Origin: Candidatus Dormiibacterota bacterium
GTDB taxonomy: Bacteria > Chloroflexota > Dormibacteria > UBA8260 > Bog-877
Assembly (NCBI GenBank): GCA_003164475.1
Contig: PLTL01000276.1
Span: forward strand, 1-7,680
Direction: 5' to 3'
Length of the DNA stretch: 7,680 nt
Shown here: one piece after another, positions 1-5,115 of the stretch
How the letters are laid out: each line of letters opens with the position of its first letter
Position numbering within the stretch: the stretch's first letter is position 1
Program-made: the position numbers and the translations under genes
The notes under the pieces: generated by a model
Database searches by the model: none
The model's input: only the letters and a program-made list of their open reading frames with translations
What the model was told of the DNA's origin: nothing

Positions 1-122
1 CCTTCCGGCTGCCGCTCGACGAGGGCTTCATTGCTTCCGGACCCTCGCCGCACTCTCAAAGCAAGTGCCGGAGGATGGCTCCTACGAGCGGGTGCGACCT
101 ACCGACTGCCGGGTGGTCGGCC

Positions 123-197
123 TGGTCGGGGCGGGCGGGATCGAACCGCCGACCTCCACTTCCCAAAAGTGGCGCCCTACCTCTGGGCTACGCCCCG
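123..197 (-). tRNA. tRNA-Pro (anticodon UGG), CCA encoded
   Basis: Read on the minus strand this folds into a full cloverleaf. The acceptor stem is CGGGGCG/CGCCCCG (191-197 with 127-133), the D stem is GCCC/GGGC with a short 7-nt loop, and the anticodon stem is CCACT/AGTGG closing the loop TTTGGGA. The anticodon is therefore TGG, which decodes CCA and, by wobble, other proline codons. The T arm is GGCGG-TTCGATC-CCGCC, followed by discriminator A and an encoded CCA (123-125). Its body differs clearly from the second tRNA-Pro sequence at 332-381, so the two are not recent duplicates. On the minus strand a weak hairpin (CCGAC/GTCGG, 102-120) lies just past the 3' end and could help termination, but it has no T-tract. 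It may be a cargo tRNA of a mobile element (see findings). Confidence 0.95.
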
Positions 198-206
198 TTG
201 GGCTCA

Positions 207-212
207 ATACTA
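207..212 (-). promoter_or_regulatory. Possible -10 box for the tRNA-Pro gene
   Basis: On the minus strand TAGTAT matches the TATAAT consensus at four of six positions and ends 9 bases before the tRNA 5' end, a suitable distance for transcription to begin a few bases upstream of the mature tRNA. No convincing -35 hexamer lies at 16-18 bp, so support is weak. Confidence 0.3.
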
Positions 213-331
213 GGCTGCATGCAGGGGCAGACGATCGGGCAAGGAATAAGGGGGACTTGTTGCAGGATAGAGGGCACTTAGAGCCTATCACGGGTCGATT
301 CTGATCTCAAATCGGCCTGTCGGACGATTAC

Positions 332-381
332 CCTGCTTTGGGAGCAGGGGGTCCCCGGTTCGATCCCGGGCGTCCCGACCA
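332..381 (+). pseudogene. 3' half of a tRNA-Pro(UGG) gene; probable attachment (att) site
   Basis: The segment holds an anticodon stem CCTGC/GCAGG around loop TTTGGGA (anticodon TGG at 339-341), a variable loop GGGTC, a perfect T arm CCCGG-TTCGATC-CCGGG (354-370), the acceptor 3' strand CGTCCCG (371-377), discriminator A and CCA (379-381). A D arm and a proper 5' acceptor strand are missing. The bases at 320-326 (TCGGACG) could pair with five of the seven acceptor positions plus one wobble, but only five bases then separate them from the anticodon stem, so a functional tRNA is unlikely. The retained part, anticodon stem to 3' end, is the segment that tRNA-targeting tyrosine integrases of actinobacterial elements typically use as att core (pSAM2 is a known tRNA-Pro example). 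From its orientation, the displaced half would mark the right end of an element lying to its left. Confidence 0.75.
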
Positions 382-397
382 GCCTTCCTTCGGAGGC
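382..397 (+). terminator. Small hairpin after the tRNA fragment
   Basis: GCCT-(T)-CC and GG-AGGC pair around a TTC loop directly after the CCA end, giving a six-pair stem with one bulged T. It could be the original terminator of the chromosomal tRNA-Pro gene. There is no long T-tract, so this is only a candidate. Confidence 0.3.
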
Positions 398-670
398 CGG
401 TTCTGAACTCAACTACGGTACTTGCTTGGGGTCCGAAGATGCTCCCGACGACGGCCTAGAAACCTCCGGCTCGCATGAAGCAAATGCTCTAGTAGGACAG
501 CCTTGTTGGCAAACGTGCAGTCGAGCCGCTGCGATCGCGGCACATCCAGCGAGGCAGCTGGCGGCGAGCGGAGGCGCTGCGATGGCCAGACCCCTCGCCC
601 TGGTCCCGCCACCGCCGCATGCCCCCCCGCTGGGTTGACCGGCCGATGCTACCAATGGCAGGGTATCCCC

Positions 671-1426
671 GTGAGCTGGTCCCCACGGCCGGCCCTGAAG
701 AAGTCGGTGACCATCGATCCCGGCGTTCTCGAGAGCCTAGGTTCCGATCGCCGCAGCAACCTCTCTGCCACGGTGAACGACAGCCTTGCGCTGGTCGCTG
801 CCCTGGACGCGCAACGTCAGCTCGTGCGCGACTGGGAGGAGGAGCACGGTCCCTTCACCGAGGATGAGCTGAAGCCCTTCCTCGACGTGGTCCTCAGGGC
901 CCAGCTCGAGACGACCCTGCGCGGTCTCCGAGGCTCTGCGCGACGCCCCGCCCGTGGCCTGAGCGTACCCGCGTCCGGACCGAGACCGCGACGCCCCGCC
1001 GGCATCGCCACGGTGGCGACGATGGACACTGGCTGGCTGGTCGCGGCGGAGCGCAACCCCGCCGCGGCCCGACGTCACGTCGCGGCGCTCACCCGGGTCG
1101 GGCAGGTGCTGTTGGTCACTCCCGTCGTCGTCGTGGAGGCCAGGCAGGGTCCCGGCGACGAGGGTGAGCTCCTCGTCGCCCTGGCCAAGCTCCGCCGCGA
1201 GCCGATCCTGCCCGAGGACGGAGACCGCGCGGCCGAGCTGCTCCAGGAAGCGGGCCGCCAGGCAGCGGACCCCGCAGCGCGGATCGGGACGATGGGCATC
1301 GTCGACGCTCTGGTGGCCGCGGTTGCCGAGCGTCGCGGCGGGATCGTCTACACGGGAGATCCCAAACACATGACGTGGCTGCGCGATGCCGGAGCCCGCA
1401 TCACGGTGGCGCCGGTCTCGTTCTGA
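671..1426 (+). CDS. VapB-like antitoxin fused in frame to a VapC-like PIN-domain toxin
   Basis: One open frame of 251 codons joins two parts that are normally separate genes. Residues 10-75 look like a ribbon-helix-helix antitoxin: a KKSVTIDP strand, helices around NLSATVNDSLALVAAL, and an acidic tail WEEEHGPFTEDEL typical of actinobacterial VapB-type proteins. Residues 115-251 are a PIN ribonuclease domain. Between them is a low-complexity Arg/Pro/Gly linker (residues 85-112) that looks unlike either domain. The GTG at 671 is chosen because AGGG at 660-663 precedes it at 7 bases and the upstream extension is not protein-like. In another frame the bases after about 925 read EALRDAPPVA and stop at 960-962, a plausible natural antitoxin C terminus of about 97 residues. 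The fusion may therefore result from a one-base shift, or the antitoxin may end there. Known role of the family: the toxin cleaves RNA, the antitoxin neutralises it and represses the operon. Confidence 0.6.
   Translation: MSWSPRPALKKSVTIDPGVLESLGSDRRSNLSATVNDSLALVAALDAQRQLVRDWEEEHGPFTEDELKPFLDVVLRAQLETTLRGLRGSARRPARGLSVPASGPRPRRPAGIATVATMDTGWLVAAERNPAAARRHVAALTRVGQVLLVTPVVVVEARQGPGDEGELLVALAKLRREPILPEDGDRAAELLQEAGRQAADPAARIGTMGIVDALVAAVAERRGGIVYTGDPKHMTWLRDAGARITVAPVSF
1013..1426 (+). CDS. vapC: VapC-like PIN-domain ribonuclease toxin, alternative separate start
   Basis: If the toxin is made as its own protein, it most likely starts at GTG 1013 or ATG 1022, giving 137 or 134 residues, the usual VapC length. 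The PIN acidic residues are present in order: D5 in the N-terminal MDTG motif, E42 in VVVEARQG, D98 in GIVDALVA and D116 in YTGDPKHM (numbered from GTG 1013). These coordinate the divalent metal ions needed for RNA cleavage, so the toxin looks catalytically intact. It sits directly after the antitoxin-like segment in the same frame with no intervening stop, which is unusual because vapB and vapC normally overlap in different frames or are a few bases apart. Identification as a PIN/VapC protein is firm; the true start is not. Confidence 0.7.
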   Translation: MATMDTGWLVAAERNPAAARRHVAALTRVGQVLLVTPVVVVEARQGPGDEGELLVALAKLRREPILPEDGDRAAELLQEAGRQAADPAARIGTMGIVDALVAAVAERRGGIVYTGDPKHMTWLRDAGARITVAPVSF

Positions 1427-1433
1427 CCCGCGT

Positions 1434-1453
1434 GGCGGCAGCTCCTTGCCGTC
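1434..1453 (+). terminator. Hairpin just after the toxin gene
   Basis: GGCGGCA (1434-1440) pairs with TGCCGTC (1447-1453) around a six-base loop, seven pairs including one G-T wobble, beginning 8 bases after the toxin stop. There is no T-run, as is common for terminators in GC-rich bacteria, so this is a candidate only. Confidence 0.35.
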
Positions 1454-1503
1454 TCGGTCTGAGGGTAGAGGAGCTCCGTGAGGCTCGTGAGAGGCTGAGG
1501 GCG

Positions 1504-1729
1504 ATGCGCACCCCACGGTCGTCGTGGTCGCCGAGGAGGGCAGCGGCCTGATCGGCTCGGTGCCGACCCTTGGGGGCTGCTTCACGCAGGGGCGCGCGCT
1601 CGCCGAGTGCCGTGAGCGCGCCGCGGAGGCGATCGCCTTCCACAGCGCCGACCCCCAGGCCGATGGGAGAGCCGATCCCGGACCAGTTGGGGACCGCCGC
1701 AACTCCCGACGGCCACCGTGGCTGTGTGA
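1504..1729 (+). pseudogene. HicB-like antitoxin relic with several frame breaks
   Basis: The frame read from about 1515 gives TVVVVAEEGSGLIGSVPTL, then GGCFTQGRALAECRERAAEAI, which matches the HicB-type partially degraded RNase H fold (strand, PTLPGC-like turn, 'QG-L-EC-E-A-EAI' helix). No single frame covers a whole protein. A suitable start, ATG CGC ACC at 1504, is out of frame with this core, separated at an ACCCC run. After about 1660 the family-like continuation GEPIPDQLGTAAT lies in the next frame (near GGG), and the last part TATVAV with a TGA at 1727-1729 lies in the third frame (near CCC). Stitched together it gives about 75 residues, a normal HicB length. No hicA toxin is visible beside it, and an alternative start in the core frame is only GTG 1524. 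Decay is likelier than sequencing error because the long genes further right show no shifts. Confidence 0.6.
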
Positions 1730-2439
1730 GCGGCCGGGGGGGGAGCGTGGCGGACCCGGGGCAGAGGCCGTCCCGCCGTCCCCACTGTCCTCCGACCGCG
1801 GGCGCGACGGGGACGGTTGCCCGCCTCGGTGACGCCGTCAGCCCTGAAAGGTGTCCGCCGGGGCCGGCCCTCGTAACACTGCCCCCTCTCGATACATGGC
1901 TGAACTCGGACCTGATCCTGGTAGAGGCCGAATTTCCCGGTACCGAGAGCATGGCCATGGGGCCTGTCGATACGGCGGCTCGAGGAGGAAGTGATGAGCT
2001 GTCTCCGTCTCGTCGCGAGCACCGTTCGCAATCCACGGCCGCGTCGGAGGTGGGCCTGGCTGTCAACCGCTCTCTGGGGACTGGTTGGCGAATCTACGCG
2101 TCGTGCCGGGTGGCGGGCGGGAGAGATTGGGCGCGATGTGGGGACCCAGAGGAGACGGCGCCAATCGCCAACCCTGGCACCCCCGTCGACAACAGCTATC
2201 GGAGGATGGGCTGCGGCGCGATCTGCACGCGTGCCAGCCGCCGGCCGGATCCAAGGTCGAGCGGATGAGGGTTGCTCCGGCGTCGTACCACGGATAGTCC
2301 GCGAAGTCGGCGGGCCGACCTACTTAGGTGGCAACTAGCCGGTTCTGCCGCCGAAGATCGACTCGAGGTTGCGCCCGAGCCGTGTATCGATTCCCATCGA
2401 CAACGAAGTCCGGAGCGCACTGCGAGGCAATTCAATATG
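1730..2439. other. Gene-poor region, no recognisable coding sequence
   Basis: Open frames exist on both strands here, as expected for GC-rich DNA, but their translations are rich in Arg, Pro and Gly without family motifs. The only notable signal is a 32-codon frame from ATG 1896 whose stop (TGA 1992-1994) overlaps an ATG at 1994 in a TGATG junction, with AGGAGG at 1983-1988 five bases before that ATG. The downstream 1994-2338 frame does not look like a real protein beyond its first residues. The stretch probably holds decayed accessory DNA continuous with the HicB relic. Confidence 0.5.
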
Positions 2440-2470
2440 CCCCATCCGGGGGCACCCAAGCCCGATGGGG
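2440..2470. promoter_or_regulatory. Perfect 7-bp inverted repeat upstream of the dehydrogenase; possible operator
   Basis: CCCCATC (2440-2446) and GATGGGG (2464-2470) are exact inverted copies separated by 17 bases. The right arm ends about 20 bases before the candidate -10 box of the dehydrogenase gene, so it covers the -35 area where a regulator could act. It could also be a terminator-like hairpin for upstream transcription, though no T-tract follows. Confidence 0.4.
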
Positions 2471-2490
2471 GTCTCTGACCGGCCATCGAC

Positions 2491-2496
2491 GATAAT
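2491..2496 (+). promoter_or_regulatory. Candidate -10 box, possibly driving a leaderless mRNA
   Basis: GATAAT matches TATAAT at five of six positions and ends 9 bases before the GTG start at 2506. A transcript would begin at or within a few bases of the start codon. No Shine-Dalgarno sequence precedes that GTG, which fits leaderless translation. No good -35 hexamer is visible. Confidence 0.4.
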
Positions 2497-2505
2497 GGCC
2501 CAGTA

Positions 2506-3477
2506 GTGGCGAGGATAGTCCTGACGTTGTCGATCCCCGGACCCGCTGAGGAGTGGCTGCGGCAGCGGGGTGATCTCCAGGTCCTAGGCGCGGTTCTGCC
2601 TCCCGACCGATACCGTGAAGCGATTCGGGGAGCTTCCGCGCTGCTCCCCTGGGCGGGAGATCGGATTGACGAAGCCGCCCTGGACGCTGCAGGGCCTGGC
2701 CTCAAGGTCGTCTCCAATTACGCGGTTGGACTTGACAACGTGGACATCGCGGCCTGCACCCGCCGGGGGATCTTCGTCGGCCACACACCTGATGTCCTCA
2801 CCGATGCCACTGCCGACCTGGCCATGACCCTACTGCTGTCCGCTGCGCGCCGGGTGGTGGAGGCCGACCGCGAGATGCGCGAGGGGCGCTTCGGTGGCTG
2901 GGAGGCCCACTACCTGCTGGGTCAGGAGGTGACCGGGGCGACCCTGGGCGTAGTCGGGTTCGGCCGGATCGGCGAGGCGGTAGCCCGGCGGGCGGCGGGC
3001 GGGTTCTCTATGCGGATCCTCGCGTACGAGCCCATGGGCGTGCGGACGGTGCCAGGCCTTCAGGTGGAGGAGTGTGGTCTTGAGCGACTGCTGGCCGAGT
3101 CGGACTTCGTCACCTGCCACGTGACGTTGACGCCGCAGACCCACCACCTGATCGGTGCCGCCGAGCTGGCTGGCATGCGCAGGAACGCAATCTTGATCAA
3201 CACGTCCAGGGGCCCGGTGATCGACGAGGCTGCCCTGGTTCGTGCTCTCCAAGAGGGAGTGATCGCCGGCGCTGGGCTTGATGTCTATGAGGATGAACCG
3301 AGGATGGCGCCGGGTCTGGCCGATTGCACCAGTGCCGTGCTGCTGCCTCATATCGGCACGGCCACCTGGAAGACCCGGGAAGCGATGGGTGCGCTGGCAG
3401 CTCGCAACATCCTGGAGGTACTTGACGGCCGTCCCCCGGTCGCCTGGGCCAACCCGGAGGTGTCTAGCCGCACCTGA
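2506..3477 (+). CDS. D-2-hydroxyacid dehydrogenase, glyoxylate/hydroxypyruvate reductase-like
   Basis: This intact 323-residue protein has the usual length of the family, which reversibly reduces 2-keto acids (glyoxylate, hydroxypyruvate, 2-ketogluconate and similar) with NAD(P)H in the cytoplasm. The substrate-domain motif SNYAVGLDNVD lies at residues 70-80, and the Rossmann motif GFGRIG at 151-156. An acidic residue (E175 in AYEP) ends the second strand, favouring NADH over NADPH. The catalytic triad is complete: R235 in NTSRGPVID, E264 in DVYEDEP and H282 in LLPHIG. The AVGLDN motif fits glycerate dehydrogenase/GyaR/GhrB-type members better than SerA, and there is no C-terminal ACT domain. 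GTG 2506 follows an in-frame TAG and is the only sensible start, without a Shine-Dalgarno site. The gene stands alone, with long gene-poor DNA on both sides. A link to the aldolase-kinase operon downstream is plausible but inferred; the exact substrate cannot be read from sequence. Confidence 0.93.
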   Translation: MARIVLTLSIPGPAEEWLRQRGDLQVLGAVLPPDRYREAIRGASALLPWAGDRIDEAALDAAGPGLKVVSNYAVGLDNVDIAACTRRGIFVGHTPDVLTDATADLAMTLLLSAARRVVEADREMREGRFGGWEAHYLLGQEVTGATLGVVGFGRIGEAVARRAAGGFSMRILAYEPMGVRTVPGLQVEECGLERLLAESDFVTCHVTLTPQTHHLIGAAELAGMRRNAILINTSRGPVIDEAALVRALQEGVIAGAGLDVYEDEPRMAPGLADCTSAVLLPHIGTATWKTREAMGALAARNILEVLDGRPPVAWANPEVSSRT

Positions 3478-3852
3478 CCCGGGAAGCCGATCCTCCTGCC
3501 GACACCTACCGAGTAGGCCTGCGGATCGCATCTGCAGTGTGCCCGCACCCCACCGTGTGTGATAAGGGCGGGCGGGACCAGGGAGTAGGGGGGCCTGCTG
3601 GCCAGACCTGTCCAGCGGCAACCGGAACACGGCACCTGGGCCGCCGGCCAGGTCCCGAGGCTGCCCAGACACAGCTGACGGTGGTGCTGGGCGAACGGGT
3701 CCGTATCCTGACCGATCTCGCAGGCGCTGGTGCGGCGCCGACGAGCAGCGCAGCCTGGGGTCCAGTACCGCGTGCGGCGGTGTAGCAGGTGCCGGCCCGA
3801 ACGCCGCGATAGCGTAGCGAGGCCAATCACGTGACCATGTCGAAGCCGCCCG
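3478..3852. other. Gene-poor region after the dehydrogenase
   Basis: No protein family is recognisable on either strand. Small inverted repeats occur: CCTAC-CGA-GTAGG (3505-3517), 28 bases after the dehydrogenase stop, and GCCCGC/GCGGGC (3541-3546 with 3568-3573). Either might end the dehydrogenase transcript, but neither has a T-tract. Minus-strand frames that extend across into the dehydrogenase are composition-driven shadows. The stretch adjoins a transposase-like relic and may be debris of the same insertion. Confidence 0.45.
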
Positions 3853-4026
3853 TCAGCTGATGACCCGAGTCTCGCCCGAGCCAGCGCCGCGGATGATCGC
3901 GGGCGCGCGGAACGCCGGAACGCCGGCCCTCAGGGGGAAGGAGCCGGTCAGGTTGAACGCCTCCAAGATCCGCAGGGTCTCTTGTAGGGGATGCACCATC
4001 CCGCCCCTCGTGTCCGGAAGGGCCAT
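3853..4026 (-). pseudogene. N-terminal relic of an IS21-type (IstA-like) transposase
   Basis: A minus-strand frame of 57 codons begins at ATG 4026-4024 with GAGG six bases upstream. Residues 13-30 read PLQETLRILEAFNLTGSF, strongly recalling the helix that opens the helix-turn-helix of IstA-like transposases (ILEAYDLTGS followed by AAxLxG...HHTVARYVxxRDAG). After that the frame drifts into unrelated residues and stops at 3853. Removing one copy of an 8-bp tandem duplication (3909-3924) restores a reading with DHPRRWLGRDSG, closer to the expected continuation. The rest of the transposase, its IstB partner and terminal repeats are not seen. The minus-strand upstream sequence TTGTCAGTGG (near 4042-4051) may belong to the insertion's left end. 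Identification is from memory of the motif only. Confidence 0.4.
3909..3924. repeat. 8-bp tandem duplication GGAACGCC x2
   Basis: Two perfect adjacent copies of GGAACGCC lie inside the transposase-like relic. Eight bases is not a multiple of three, so the duplication would itself cause a frameshift at the point where family resemblance is lost. Confidence 0.7.
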
Positions 4027-4182
4027 TTCTATCCTCACAGAGGCCACTGACAAGCCGCCCGGGAAGGTTGCTTGGCCGCCGAGGCGGGATCGTGGCCGAT
4101 GGGGGACTCCCACCGACGCCGGCTTGGCGGACACCGGGACCCAGGGTTGGCAGGGCGCGTCTGAGTTCGCTCCGCTACCGGT

Positions 4183-4202
4183 TTGGCGCGGCATGGTGCC
4201 AA
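4183..4202. promoter_or_regulatory. Inverted repeat TTGGCGC/GTGCCAA upstream of the operon
   Basis: TTGGCGC (4183-4189) and GTGCCAA (4196-4202) are inverted copies with one G-T mismatch and a six-base spacer. They lie about 45 bases upstream of the -35 region of the IclR operon. This could be a distal activator or repressor site; no regulator is assigned. Confidence 0.3.
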
Positions 4203-4210
4203 CCGATGCG

Positions 4211-4225
4211 AGCAAGCCCCTTGCT
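4211..4225. promoter_or_regulatory. 15-bp palindrome, candidate IclR-type operator
   Basis: AGCAAG-CCC-CTTGCT is a perfect 6-bp inverted repeat with a 3-bp centre, 22 bases upstream of the proposed -35 box. Its size and position fit the roughly 15-bp palindromic sites bound by IclR-family dimers, and the regulator gene is immediately downstream. Binding itself is inferred. Confidence 0.4.
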
Positions 4226-4247
4226 TCTCCGGGTGTGGTGGGTACCC

Positions 4248-4275
4248 TTCGAACCGTAGAACATCAGGCTATAAT
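4248..4275 (+). promoter_or_regulatory. Promoter of the iclR-aldolase-kinase-FIST operon
   Basis: A perfect TATAAT (4270-4275) stands out in this GC-rich DNA. A weak -35 element TTCGAA lies at 4248-4253, 16 bp away. Transcription would begin near 4282, leaving a leader of about 33 bases before the IclR start codon at 4315. Confidence 0.6.
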
Positions 4276-4276
4276 T

Positions 4277-4293
4277 GGTGCATTCAGCGCACC
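4277..4293. promoter_or_regulatory. Inverted repeat over the predicted transcription start; candidate autoregulatory operator
   Basis: GGTGC (4277-4281) and GCACC (4289-4293) are exact inverted copies with a seven-base spacer, beginning 2 bases after the -10 box. A dimeric repressor bound here would block transcription initiation, the expected logic for an autoregulated IclR operon. In RNA only the second arm and part of the first would be present, so a DNA-level role is more likely than a hairpin. Confidence 0.4.
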
Positions 4294-4306
4294 GGGGGAT
4301 CACTCA

Positions 4307-4321
4307 GTGAAACTATGGTGA
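4307..4321 (+). other. Possible four-codon leader ORF overlapping the IclR start
   Basis: GTG AAA CTA TGG TGA encodes V-K-L-W and its stop overlaps the second IclR codon in another frame. The purine run GGGGGA at 4294-4299 is 7 bases from this GTG but 15 from the IclR ATG, so the best ribosome site serves the mini-ORF. It could couple translation into the regulator gene, or be chance. Confidence 0.2.
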
Positions 4322-5115
4322 CGCGCACCCTAGGTCGGGGCCTCGATGTCCTGGAGGCGGTGGCGCGAGGGGACGGTGATGGGCTCGGGCCGTCCGTGAT
4401 CGGCCAGCAGGTTGGTTTGGACAAGGCCACCGTGACGCGCCTCCTGCGCACGCTCGTCGAGGCCGGTTACATGACCCAGGACGAGAGGACCAGGCGCTAT
4501 CGGCTCACCGGCAAGATCCTCTGGCTGGCCCATTCTGTCACCACCCACCTCGATCTTCGGAGCGTCGCCCGCCCCCACCTGAGAGCCCTGCGCGATGAGC
4601 TCGGGGAGACCGTTCACCTAGCGGTCATCGACGACCTCCGAGTCGTCTACGTCGACAAGCTGGAGGGTGACAACAGCATCCAGCTGGTCTCCGCCATCGG
4701 CCAGACCATGCCCCTGCACTCCACCTCGCTAGGCAAGGCGGTGCTCGCTGCCCTGCCGGAGGAGGAGCGTGAGGGGAAGTACGCTCGGATGGACTTCCTG
4801 CCGCGGACCGGCAGGACGATCCACGATCTGGTCACGTTCCGGGCGGAGATCCGGCGGACGCAGCGCCGCGGCTACTCCACCGACGACCGTGAGAACGAGC
4901 CGTTCGGGGCGTGCGTCGGGGCCGCAATCGTCGGAGCTGATGGAAGGCCGGCTGGCGCGATCAGCGTTTCCGGTCCGTTCTTCCGCATCCACGACCGCTT
5001 CCAGTACTTCGGCGAACGGGCGCGCGCCGTGGCCGGAGCGATCGCCCAGGAGCTCGGCGCCGACCCCGGCGAGCCGGCCGACGTGGGCGGTCGCGACATC
5101 TCCGAGGTGACCTGA
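4315..5115 (+). CDS. IclR-family transcriptional regulator
   Basis: The 266-residue protein has the normal length and two-domain layout of IclR regulators. Residues 5-66 form a winged helix-turn-helix (GRGLDVLEAV, then IGQQVGLDKATVTRLLRTL and the wing around DERTRRYRLT). Residues 80-250 form the GAF-like effector domain, with the family signatures PLHSTSLGKAVLA (133-145), a conserved Cys200 in GACVGAAIV and SVSGPFFR near 217-224. IclR proteins bind DNA as dimers or tetramers, and a small metabolite releases or promotes binding. ATG 4315 is chosen because family similarity begins there; an in-frame extension back to 4183 contains promoter DNA. Its stop TGA overlaps the ATG of the aldolase by one base, so the regulator leads the operon it probably controls, together with its own expression. 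The effector is likely an intermediate of the pathway but cannot be named. Confidence 0.93.
   Translation: MVTRTLGRGLDVLEAVARGDGDGLGPSVIGQQVGLDKATVTRLLRTLVEAGYMTQDERTRRYRLTGKILWLAHSVTTHLDLRSVARPHLRALRDELGETVHLAVIDDLRVVYVDKLEGDNSIQLVSAIGQTMPLHSTSLGKAVLAALPEEEREGKYARMDFLPRTGRTIHDLVTFRAEIRRTQRRGYSTDDRENEPFGACVGAAIVGADGRPAGAISVSGPFFRIHDRFQYFGERARAVAGAIAQELGADPGEPADVGGRDISEVT

Noticed and set aside
1..122. Possible minus-strand gene start MKPSSSGSRK near position 31, or a plus-strand coding tail
   Set aside because: Only about ten codons are visible before the window edge and the ribosome site is weak, so it cannot be supported.
503..670. Upstream extension of the toxin-antitoxin frame to ATG 503
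   Set aside because: The extra 56 residues are Arg/Pro/Cys-rich without family similarity, and GTG 671 has a better-spaced ribosome site just before the antitoxin-like strand.
737..1702. Minus-strand open frame of 321 codons
   Set aside because: It runs antisense through the PIN toxin and the HicB relic and has low-complexity composition; it is a shadow frame of GC-rich DNA.
1401..2066. Minus-strand open frame of 221 codons
   Set aside because: No recognisable domain, Arg/Pro/Ser-rich, and it overlaps the HicB relic antisense; long stop-free frames arise easily at this base composition.
1896..2338. Two small coupled ORFs (32 codons from ATG 1896, then ATG 1994 to 2338) joined by TGATG
   Set aside because: The Shine-Dalgarno AGGAGG and the overlap are attractive, but neither translation resembles a protein family and the second is Arg/Gly-rich throughout; kept only as a note in the gene-poor region.
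2830..3672. Minus-strand open frame of 280 codons
   Set aside because: Antisense to the well-supported dehydrogenase, with no motifs.
4183..4314. N-terminal extension of the IclR protein to 4183
   Set aside because: The extension translates promoter DNA, including the TATAAT box, and has no family similarity.
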